64,000 nucleotides of DNA, taken from NCBI GenBank assembly GCA_009760855.2, contig WPIO01000031.1, positions 517,001 to 581,000 of the forward strand, given 5' to 3'. This document shows, in pieces, positions 25,633-32,019 of this stretch (the first letter of the stretch is position 1; the number at the start of each line of letters is the position of its first letter). Under the pieces are notes generated by a model, which worked only from the letters and a program-made list of their open reading frames with translations, was not told where the DNA came from and did no database searches. The translations under genes and the position numbers were made by a program. Source of the DNA: Cristatella mucedo. Its lineage: Eukaryota; Bryozoa; Phylactolaemata; Cristatellidae.

Positions 25633-26178
25633 GGAGAGAGTGAGAGAGATATTGAGTACCTCAACCAAATTGATAAATCAAAATGTATACGAATCAGACG
25701 GATTTTTATTTTTATTAAATTAATTGTGCATCTAATTATCACTTCCATTGAAACTAGATAGACAAACAATAAGTGGTCACGGTGTGGTTAGCGACAAGCA
25801 CTTAAACATTCACTCAATCTAGATAGTCAAATTCGACTGGCAATTAAACCTAAGAAAAAAAATAGATAGCAGACTCCAGCCGAAAGCGGAGACCCTCCAC
25901 AACTATAGGCAATAAAGATTAGTCCCTATACACCGATTGAGGATGCAAGACTCCCGAAGTGGAGAGTACTTCAGCCCGCAGGCAACCTATTCTCTAGTCG
26001 ACCTGCGGCGAGCTACGCGCACCCATGCGCCCTTTATACCTTGGCTATTCGCTCCGGTAAATCCCCAGGTGTTTATCACGAGCGGTAAGGCTGCCTGATC
26101 ACGCATCCAAGCGCCGGTTACGGCCAATACGGCAGCATAAAAAGGGGTAGCCAGTAGCATTGCGTTGGGGCGCGCCAT
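6052..26178 (-). CDS. AGA: aspartylglucosaminidase (N4-(beta-N-acetylglucosaminyl)-L-asparaginase), seven-exon gene
   Basis: This lysosomal N-terminal-nucleophile hydrolase cleaves the GlcNAc-Asn bond of N-linked glycoproteins. Exons, in gene order: 26178-26040, 20487-20334, 18893-18668, 13632-13424, 9111-9004, 8752-8619 and 6233-6052. They sum to 1152 nt, giving 383 codons plus stop with all junction phases matching. Human AGA has 346 residues. Residues 1-28 form a signal peptide. NTWGF near residue 38, the CDGSVGFG block, NCQPNYW, CGPYKP, the nucleophile T216 in DTIGM, RVGDSP and TGDGD are all present. T216 would become the N-terminus of the beta subunit after self-cleavage. Oddities are one GC-AG intron, joint loss of two cysteines that pair in the human enzyme, and a longer, diverged C-terminus. 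Introns carry many LINE and SINE pieces but the frame is intact, so the gene looks functional. Confidence 0.95.
7127..7221. repeat. (CT)n microsatellite in AGA intron 6
   Basis: Long CT runs interrupted once by CCTTTCTCTG. Confidence 0.95.
7914..8110 (+). mobile_element. SINE-A copy (tRNA-derived)
   Basis: The head contains GCACAGGAGGTAAGG, then GGTTCGAATCC, a perfect B box. The tail reads CATTGCAAGCAGTGGTG followed by ATAGCCATTAAGGCTC. It shares head and tail with the copies at 31421, 46875 and 51860. Confidence 0.75.
8619..8752 (-). CDS. AGA: AGA exon 6
   Basis: The acceptor is CACCCGCAG and the donor CTTTG|GTAAGA (phase 1). The exon encodes [19 protein letters not shown], then [19 protein letters not shown]. 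At the two positions where human AGA has Cys286 and Cys306 this protein has Ala and Ala. Confidence 0.93.
9004..9111 (-). CDS. AGA: AGA exon 5
   Basis: The acceptor is CACTGTAG. The exon encodes [11 protein letters not shown] and [17 protein letters not shown], the substrate-binding Arg/Asp loop and the Gly loop. The 3' border is a GC donor, CCAAG|GCAAGTA. Using it restores the frame and alignment to the family, whereas the nearby GT at CAA|GTATAC breaks the frame. Confidence 0.95.
9340..10700 (+). mobile_element. LINE-1 family copy (CR1/L2 type), reverse-transcriptase half
   Basis: A 5'-truncated non-LTR retrotransposon in AGA intron 4. It has remnants of the reverse transcriptase: [14 protein letters not shown], then the GVPQ box, [12 protein letters not shown] in place of [19 protein letters not shown] and the C-terminal [20 protein letters not shown]. 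Stops follow QWFR, a frameshift lies near 10080 and the catalytic box has Asn for Tyr, so it is dead. The 3' end has the family hairpin (about 10639-10670) and an ATT-type tail. Confidence 0.85.
10709..13016 (-). mobile_element. LINE-2 family copy (CR1/L2 type), 5'-truncated
   Basis: Read on the minus strand it runs from the endonuclease-RT linker ([10 protein letters not shown]) through [18 protein letters not shown] and [20 protein letters not shown] to YHFYDDDT, the mutated FYADD box. It ends in a 3' tail of AATGT units at 10709-10732. Several frameshifts break it. It abuts the ATT tail of the preceding LINE-1 copy, tail to tail, in AGA intron 4. Confidence 0.8.
13424..13632 (-). CDS. AGA: AGA exon 4 (catalytic threonine)
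   Basis: The acceptor is TCTTAAG and the donor CCCGG|GTAAGC (phase 2). The exon encodes [15 protein letters not shown], a variable linker, then [11 protein letters not shown] and AAGTTTNG. The ACT codon of the nucleophile Thr is at 13506-13504. The self-processing site is just before it. The variable linker is where the alpha chain ends in the human enzyme. Confidence 0.95.
13797..14775 (+). mobile_element. LINE-1 family copy, C-terminal RT fragment
   Basis: An open stretch of about 200 codons begins at 13829 and covers [32 protein letters not shown] and [16 protein letters not shown]. The 3' UTR is typical of the family and the tail is (ATT)n from 14747. It is truncated upstream of the catalytic box and lies in AGA intron 3. 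Confidence 0.85.
15319..15420 (+). mobile_element. LINE-1 3'-end stub
   Basis: It contains AAGTGCCTAGGAAGTGAGTGG, a short CTCTGAGGGTGC block and a degenerate ATT-rich tail. Confidence 0.45.
15694..15776 (-). mobile_element. LINE-1 3'-end stub with (AAT)n tail
   Basis: On the plus strand AAT repeats are followed by GATAAAGCGCC, AGAGAACTTAATCTCT and GGCGCTTTACAT. This is only the last roughly 80 bp of the LINE-1 family, either a severely truncated insertion or a SINE end. Confidence 0.75.
15777..16969. other. no supported gene (AGA intron 3)
   Basis: A LINE-1-like hairpin remnant lies near 15985-16030 (CAGCACCCTAAAAGAAC). Otherwise I see nothing supported. Confidence 0.5.
16970..17580 (-). 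mobile_element. diverged LINE-1-like fragment
   Basis: From TATATAGCACCCTGAGAGA onward the minus strand follows the LINE-1 3' half, including the complements of the CACGGTCTCTAAAGGATTTA block and of AACAAGCCTAGCTGCAGA. It is more eroded than the other copies and has no usable frame. Confidence 0.6.
18219..18405 (-). mobile_element. SINE-A copy
   Basis: The complement of the SINE-A tail (GCAGCCTCTTTTGTGTAGAG) is followed by the B box region, CAGGAATCGAACG on the plus strand, and the A box region. It lies in AGA intron 3. Confidence 0.75.
18668..18893 (-). CDS. AGA: AGA exon 3
   Basis: The acceptor is CCTCGTAG and the donor TGGCAG|GTATTC (phase 0). The exon encodes [20 protein letters not shown], then [11 protein letters not shown] and NNCQPNYWQ. 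The Cys of NCQPNYW is kept. It corresponds to human Cys163, the residue changed in Finnish aspartylglucosaminuria. Confidence 0.95.
19920..20120 (+). mobile_element. SINE-A-like copy, diverged
   Basis: It shows GAAGGTAAGGTGCTTGC, a degenerate B box (GGGCTGGAGTCCTGC) and an ATAGAAATGAGGCTGCTCAG tail. AGA intron 2. Confidence 0.5.
20334..20487 (-). CDS. AGA: AGA exon 2
   Basis: The acceptor is AATTGTAG and the donor GATGG|GTGAGC. The exon encodes [18 protein letters not shown], then [16 protein letters not shown] and [11 protein letters not shown]. These are signature blocks of the asparaginase-2 family, including the two cysteines that form the first human disulfide. Confidence 0.95.
20805..21760 (-). 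mobile_element. diverged LINE-1-like copy interrupted by a SINE
   Basis: The minus strand carries an eroded C-terminal RT and 3' UTR. On the plus strand this shows as AGTCAGGGGATGTCGTC, CTTTGGGAGCATAAGAATT and CTCCAAAAGATTTGAG. A SINE at about 21225-21385 splits it. AGA intron 1. Confidence 0.6.
21225..21385 (+). mobile_element. SINE-A-like copy nested in a LINE
   Basis: It shows CTAAAGGTAAGGTGCTCAC, a degenerate B box and a tail with ACATAAGGAAATGAGACTGC. It sits inside the diverged LINE at 20805-21760 and is therefore the younger insertion. Confidence 0.5.
22178..23395 (-). mobile_element. LINE-1 family copy, RT half
   Basis: Minus strand: a 200-codon open stretch at 23266-22664 begins just after the FYADD box position and covers [32 protein letters not shown] and [20 protein letters not shown]. 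The 3' hairpin is at 22197-22245. It is 5'-truncated near the GVPQ box. AGA intron 1. Confidence 0.85.
23697..23985 (+). mobile_element. LINE-1 3' fragment
   Basis: It holds the end of the RT frame ([14 protein letters not shown]), the 3' UTR with CATGTTGACCCTGTGCATG, and the hairpin and tail at 23930-23985. Confidence 0.75.
24834..25428 (-). mobile_element. LINE-1 3' fragment
   Basis: An AAT tail and hairpin (24834-24905), the 3' UTR and the last roughly 90 RT codons, including [16 protein letters not shown], in minus orientation. The copy ends at about 25428, where non-repeat sequence begins. Confidence 0.8.
25551..25628. repeat. (GA)n microsatellite in AGA intron 1
   Basis: About 39 GA units. 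The RERERE and SLSLSL frames across it are artefacts. Confidence 0.95.
26040..26178 (-). CDS. AGA: AGA exon 1 (start, signal peptide)
   Basis: The exon starts at ATG 26178-26176 in the context AAAATGGCG and gives MARPNAMLL followed by a hydrophobic stretch, a typical secretory signal. Then come [10 protein letters not shown], matching the mature N-terminus of the family with its substrate-contacting Trp. It ends in phase 1 at CAAG|GTATAA. The frame is open further upstream, but this start gives a proper signal peptide. Confidence 0.9.
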
Positions 26179-26185
26179 TTTAAAA

Positions 26186-26214
26186 TCACATGACTGAAAT
26201 GGTAAGTCATGTGA
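26186..26214 (-). promoter_or_regulatory. paired inverted E-boxes upstream of AGA (CLEAR / M-box like)
   Basis: TCACATGAC at 26186-26194 and GTCATGTGA at 26206-26214 are exact reverse complements separated by 11 bp. They sit 8 to 36 bp upstream of the AGA ATG. GTCATGTGAC differs at one base from the CLEAR consensus GTCACGTGAC bound by TFEB, and TCATGTG is the MITF M-box core. Lysosomal genes such as AGA are known targets of this factor family in vertebrates. Binding here is inferred. Confidence 0.5.
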
Positions 26215-26674
26215 CAGGCAGTCGTTTCCGCTTGAACCGCCACTTTCGCCGCTGCCCATTTGGTAGTTGCTGACCAGCAAAAACGCTATACCGCTTTTAG
26301 TCTGCTACCTGGCTCCAGTCGCGATCCTGCTTCGCTATTCACCTTTCTCCGTGCGCTCATACATAGCTTTGCGTCTTTCAACTCCTGCTCACGAATGAAG
26401 CATCATTCCCGGCCTCATCCAGTACCGAGATTTAGATGGCCAGCCAGCCTACTGAGAGAGAGATAGCCCCAGAATGCATGCCGAGTCCCTGAAGCTATTC
26501 CCGCGGACAGTCAAGAAGCGATGGCATTGATGATCCTTAGGGCTTTTGACCTTCCCTCTTATGATAAACTCCATCGCTGCAAAGGATCAACGATCGATCT
26601 GCAACCTCAAGTAATGAAGGACGCCGACAGTAAAGTTGATGTAGATAGACATAGCTATATAAAATTAATTTGCA

Positions 26675-26800
26675 TAGCGCCTTAAGAGAGCTTAATATTT
26701 TTTCGGACGCTTCACATATGCCATGGGGCTCGAGCCCACGACCTAGGCGGCCAGACCTTGGTCGGAGCGAACACCTTAACCACAGGGCAAAACTAGTGCG
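26675..26800 (-). mobile_element. SINE-B copy
   Basis: The plus strand reads ATAGCGCCTTAAGAGAGC, then CACATATGCCATGGGGCTCGA, and ends with the complement of the tRNA-like A-box part. It combines the LINE-1-type hairpin end with a tRNA-like head. Confidence 0.7.
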
Positions 26801-26972
26801 GCAGATGAAAGTGTGCATAAATTGTCTTAGCTGCGACGATGAGAACGCAAGCCGGTAGCCTGGCGACATCGGGCTGATATAGGCAGGCAGGTCCGCTCTT
26901 GAAAGCCTCCGATAGCTCTGACGTGAGCAGTACGCCCAATACGGTCACAGAAAAAAATTAATTAATTCCGAT

Positions 26973-27476
26973 TTAGTTTTCACAATGGCCGACGATACTA
27001 CGTAGCCAGAAAAGTACCCAAAGGAAACGCCTCTGACGTTCTTCTTGCCTCGTGCTCACTCGTCGGTCTGAGATGTCTCGCTTTGTAGCGTTTCCTCTGG
27101 CCGCTTCTTCCTCCAGCTCGGAGGCCGCACAGACCGCTCGTCCATCCAGCTTCAGAAGCATTCAAGTCCACTCTTTCAGATCCCATGCACCTAAAGTGTG
27201 CCAACTTTTACGCACTTAAGTTTGTTTTGACAGCCCAATAGACTGGCGTGCCCTTGGTTGTATGACTGTGACTCCAGCGGCGGCTGTTCTAGTGGGAGTC
27301 TCGCGGAGACACAGCGGGCGAACGTGCGCGGTAAACGAGACTCTCCTCTATTGCTCTCAGCGGGCATTTGTATGAAAGCCCAATCAATCGCAGCAGACGA
27401 CACGAAATATAAACTGCATTGGTGGCCTGACGCTGCGCTGCTTCAACGGCTTAACTATTGGCCACAGGTGAGGCGT
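26973..27476. other. exon-like open frames on both strands, unrecognised
   Basis: On the minus strand a frame from about 27161 contains LLKLDGRAVCAASELEEEAA and reaches a donor-like GACGA|GTGAGC. On the plus strand a frame from about 27258 contains DDTKYKLHWWPDAALLQRLN and reaches CCACAG|GTGAGG at 27467-27468. The two do not overlap. Neither belongs to a family I know. They could be first exons near the AGA promoter or chance. Confidence 0.2.
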
Positions 27477-27721
27477 GTGCATTAGTGTCCAAGGCGCTTC
27501 GCTAATTACAGCAGCAGAAGCCGCAGGCGCACGCAACACATTACTTATGGCATTCAAAGTGAAATTGAAAACAGACTGATGTTCTCAGGATGCTTTTCAT
27601 ATAAACAGCGATATGCAACAGCTTAGCGAACAATCCGCTCATCGGCTGCGCTACCCTCTGCACTTGGGTAGCTTTTTACCGTCGTCTTGCTTAGTCTTGC
27701 AGCTTCTAGGTAACATTAATA

Positions 27722-27790
27722 ATAATTCACTCGATAATGCGCTCCCAGAGAACTCAATCTCTATCTAGGCGCTTTACATTTGCTGCAAAG
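27722..27790 (-). mobile_element. LINE-1 3'-end stub
   Basis: AATAATTCACTCGATAATGCG and AGAGAACTCAATCTCTATC, followed by AGGCGCTTTACAT. Hairpin only. Confidence 0.65.
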
Positions 27791-28604
27791 AAACCCAAAG
27801 ACAGTTATAACGAAAAAATATATAGTCAGGATAAAGGCAAAGATGGCGTACTATGAAGCCCGACCTGGTCTCATTCTTTTGAAGTCGGGTATCAGTAACT
27901 TTCGGATGTAAGCTATAAACGCTAAGAGCGGAAAATTGAAGAGCTATGATTTTCCTGAGAGCTGGCGTGGATCTTTGCTCGCAGGCTGCAGTAACGGATA
28001 GTACAATTCTAAAGCAAGCTCAATGTCGGATGTTGAGCGTCCACCTTTACTCCTTATCACTATTTGCGTCTCTTTTAAAAATGTGAATATAGGCACGTCT
28101 TCAGAACCGTATTCGATACAAAATTAAAAAACTGATAATGAGCACATAATGAACTTGATATTAAACAATAATAGGGTCTAATTTTGAGGTCGACTGCTCT
28201 ATTCTTGGTCGGGGATCCATCGTAAAGCCGTATGTTCTATGAAATTTCATCGGCATGACTTTTTTTTAGTTATCAAATGTCAATTCATATATTGTAGCAA
28301 ATGCGACCGTAAAAATGTATTCCAAATTTTGACGCATGCAAGTCTTTAAAAGAAACTTCTTCAAACTTTCTAAGCTTGCCACCTCTGCATGAGCTCTTAT
28401 CCTACCCGATCGACATCCCAGTTCACGACAGAAGCTCTCGAAATTTTTGCATCTTAAATTGCTAAAAACTTACAAGTGGATGGTGGATTCTTTCTTTGAT
28501 GGAATGAGGAAATGATCAAAACAATAGCCATTAAAAAATCATCACTGAAAACAATCTAGGAAGTCTCGCTATCAAAAAAGGCTCAGTAGGCACTGATCCT
28601 AATA

Positions 28605-28680
28605 TTGACAATAATACATTTGTATAGCGCCCTTAAATAACTTAATCTCCTCCTAGGCACTTTACATTTGCACTTTATAA
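28605..28680 (-). mobile_element. LINE-1 / SINE-B 3'-end stub
   Basis: TGTATAGCGCCCTTAAATAAC and TTAATCTCC, followed by TAGGCACTTTACAT. A partly eroded hairpin. Confidence 0.6.
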
Positions 28681-28959
28681 TCTACGTATACAGATAAAAT
28701 ACGTATCTTATGCATATAATACAATATAGACGTAATTTCTGTGGGGCTCGATACCAGTGAAATAAATGGAGAGCAAGCAATGAAGACGATAAAACTGTGG
28801 TGGTGGTAGCACCACGCAGCTGAAGGCTAAAAGCGGCCAACCAGGGATGGTGAACGGCAAGCCCCGCTACGCCCAACCAAATGTCCGAGGTCGTAAACAC
28901 AACTTAAAGGTACCCTGTTGTCCATCCGTATCAACCCTATCCCTCCCCAGGTGTATCCC

Positions 28960-29950
28960 TAATCTAGTCATAATTCATTTATAATCTTCTCATATTCTAC
29001 CTATAATCTACTGATAATCTACCTATAATATACTGGTAATCCATTTATAATTTACCCCTGTGCTACCCATCTATAATCAACTTGCAATGTACTCGCAATT
29101 CATTTTTAATCTACTCATAATCTACCTTTAGATATTTGTAACGTCTAATACGTAATATTGTTCCTTACTGTGTCTAATATTTTGGGTTATACGGGCGTAA
29201 TGGTGACTAAATTGGTGTTATTTCATGTTCAGAGGGCTTTAATAATGTTAAAACCAAATTTTAAAGGGTCGTGAGCAGGTTTTATATGCTCTAGTTACGA
29301 AAATATTCGATTTATAAATAAAGAATCGTACTTCGCGGAAATTCACCCATCGCGGTAGAGTCTGGAATCGATTAACCTCGACAAACGAGGGACGACTGTA
29401 TAGTAATAATTCATATACAATATGCTCATAGTGTACCTATAATCCAACCATAATCTACTTATAATCTACACATAATTGACTTATAATTTACTCAAATATC
29501 ATATATAATATACTCATAATCCACATTTATTCAACACATAATCGACTTATAATCTACTTATAATGCATGCATTATCTACTCATAATCTACCTATAATCGA
29601 CTCATAATCTTTATATAACTGACTGATAATCTACTCATAATTCATGTTAAATCTACTTATAATCTACCTATAATATACTCATAATCTCTCATTTAAAATC
29701 TACTCATAATTCATTTTAATTAGATCCTAATCTACCTATAATCTATGCACAATTGAATTATAATCTACTCATAATTTGCACATAATCTACTAATAATTCA
29801 TATGCAATATACTCATACTCTACCTATGATTTACTCATCATCTTCGCATCATTTATAATTTACTCTTACAATCTACTCATAATTTATTTATAATATATTC
29901 ATAGCTCATATATAATTTACTCATAATATATCTATAATATACTCATAACC
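28960..29950. repeat. AT-rich tandem array, unit about 10-12 bp (TAATCTACTCA-like)
   Basis: Dozens of imperfect units of the type ATAATCTACTCA, CTATAATCTACC and ATAATTCAT are packed head to tail. A roughly 250 bp segment at 29150-29400 is not repeat-like. Unit spacing drifts, so this is an old minisatellite or satellite piece. Confidence 0.85.
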
Positions 29951-29977
29951 TCTATTAGACTTATTAACTCTATTAGA

Positions 29978-30140
29978 AGTGCAGTCTTCAAGTCCAGCCA
30001 CACGCTTGGGGTATCCTGTGAGTAGTAGCTCCGTTTGGTCGTCGTCTAGTTAAGGAAAGTCTGCCGACATTCAGGATCGAATGTCTGCAAGGCAAGCATT
30101 CAGTTGATTAGTCGCTGCAGCAGATTCTGATGCTTTAAAG
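29978..30140 (-). mobile_element. LINE-2 fragment
   Basis: On the plus strand CCAGCCACACGCTTGGGG and ACATTCAGGATCGAATGT match the LINE-2 RT segment seen at 11590-11740 and 58870-59010. A SINE-A copy follows directly. Confidence 0.65.
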
Positions 30141-30144
30141 GGCA

Positions 30145-30335
30145 AATAAATAAATGCTAGCTGATTTAACAGCCTCTTTTTGTATAGCGACAGAAGAGCC
30201 TTTACGTCTATCACCACCGCTTGCAGTGGAGATAAAAGATCGCCCACAGCAGGATTCGAACCCACGACCTCGGGGCCGAGGTCGTGAAAAGCAACCGCCT
30301 TACCCACCCAGTGAGCCATTACGGCCAATACAGAG
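30145..30335 (-). mobile_element. SINE-A copy
   Basis: Complement of the consensus: ATTTAACAGCCTCTTTTTG, then GCAGGATTCGAACCCACGAC (B box complement) and GAGCCATTACGGCC. Confidence 0.8.
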
Positions 30336-31029
30336 TATCCCACGCTACGGCTGGTTATAGAAACCTGTAGGACTCTGCAGCTGTCAAATAAACCGGTCGA
30401 CCCTTAACGACACGGACCTGCTTTCTTAACGTAGCCGGTAGCTGTGGCGCCTCCGCAAGGGCTGGCACCTGGTACGAGACGCGACAGTAACGCACTCACG
30501 GTGTCCACGTGCTAATTCGAGTAGCTTTGAGGCAGCTTGAACGACGACATCATGGAAACGGGTGCACCGCCCATGCTGCTCGTGCTGGGCACGCTCAGAG
30601 AAGCACGCACACAGTACGGATTAGGCACATATAAGCACCCACGCCGAAAAATTCGCGATCATAAAAATGCGAAGAAAAGAGCAATGTATTGATATCATTT
30701 TAAACTTAAGTAGCACATAAGTCTATGCATTGAAATTTCATACCAAGTCTCAATAAAATTATATTTAATCTAAATAACAGTACTATAAGACTCTGACACT
30801 GTGTGCAAAACACCTTAGGATAACGCTCATCATATATAGAAATATTCACAGCAAAATGCCTGGATAGTTGAACGCACTTGGACTTGGTGGCTGCCTGATT
30901 GCAAGTTCTGCTGTGTGTGCGACTTATCGTCTGTTCTGTCAAGTCTTGTTCGCGATAGAAATGGTTGACCGATGCGTTTAAAATCTCGCTAGAACGAAGG
31001 ACGACGAATACTTGGGAATCACCATCTCT

Positions 31030-31270
31030 TGCTCGATCGACAGTGTGCTGCTGTCAGCAGCTGCGAGCAGCCGGAGCAGCTGCTCGCGGAGCGAAAGGCT
31101 GCTCCAGCGCTGCCCTGCGGCAGCGCTGGCCGCGTGCCCAAGCGCCTGGCGCCACCCACGCAGAGCCGCCCCGAGCTCGGCAGTGGCCGCGAGTGCTCCT
31201 GCCTTGAACGCCGACTGTGGCATCGTACAAGTGAAGGTGGGGGCAGCACCAGGGGCTCGGAATCGTAGTC
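31030..31270. other. isolated GC-rich block open on both strands
   Basis: A sharply bounded GC-rich island of about 240 bp is open in four frames. The minus frame contains RWSSLSLREQLLRLLAAADS and a plus frame contains QPEQLLAERKAAPALPCGSA. Both look protein-like, but low stop frequency is expected at this composition. It could be an exon or a CpG island. I cannot tell which. Confidence 0.25.
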
Positions 31271-31420
31271 GACGCAATCAAGGGTGTCGTGGTCATAGCC
31301 ATGATAAGGACGACTCTTCTAACAGTTGTGACTGATCTCGAGCATGAAAGAAAGAAAAGCCTTTCGGATGACTTTGGATATGATCGCACAATTGGTCGAT
31401 TTCAGCAAGGTATCGTCAAA

Positions 31421-31607
31421 GTGAGCCGTGATGGCACACTAGGTAAGGCGGTTGCTTTCACGATCTCGGTCCCGAGGTCGTGGGTTCGATTCCTGCAGTG
31501 GGCGATTCTTTATCGCCACTGCAAGTGGTGGTGATAGCCGTAAAGGCTCTTCTGTCGCTATACAAAAAGAGGCTGTTTAATCAGCTAGGATTTATTTATT
31601 TATTTAA
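31421..31607 (+). mobile_element. SINE-A copy, well preserved
   Basis: The head has GATGGCACACTAGG (A box) and GGGTTCGATTCC (B box). The body contains ATCGCCACTGCAAGTGGTGG and CTGTCGCTATACAAAAAGAG, and the tail is TTTATT repeats. tRNA-derived and Pol III type. Confidence 0.85.
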
Positions 31608-31724
31608 AGCAAGCAGGTCAAGGACGTCACCAAGACTCATTTCTCGAGTAATTAGAGGTTCATTGCACATCAACTGAGTGCTCCCTATGCAAGCTTAAAT
31701 ACTCCCGCCAGGGTTCAAAATAGG

Positions 31725-32010
31725 CCTGATGGGTGATTTTACTATTCATTTTGACGACTTAATTGATGCCTTAAATGCCGAATGTAGTAAAGTGGCTGAT
31801 TCGTTTTCTCTTGTGGTACATTACACGACCTTCTCACTCTGGACAAAGGTCGCTCACTCGATCATATGCATTTGCCTACGAGTGTACGTTATCGCTTCCT
31901 GTTATCATCGAGTTCTACGCATTTGACCACATATGGATCTCATTCAGCCTGCAATTAGTGCCCTCCTGGGTATCCAGAATCATCTGCGAAACACGAATTC
32001 TCGAGACCCT
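31725..32010 (+). mobile_element. LINE endonuclease fragment
   Basis: The frame MGDFTIHFDDLIDALNAECS matches the GDFNIH motif region of apurinic-type LINE endonucleases. A THSGG-like block and a degenerate region like SDHF follow after frameshifts. No RT is attached. Confidence 0.55.
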
Positions 32011-32019
32011 GACATTAAT

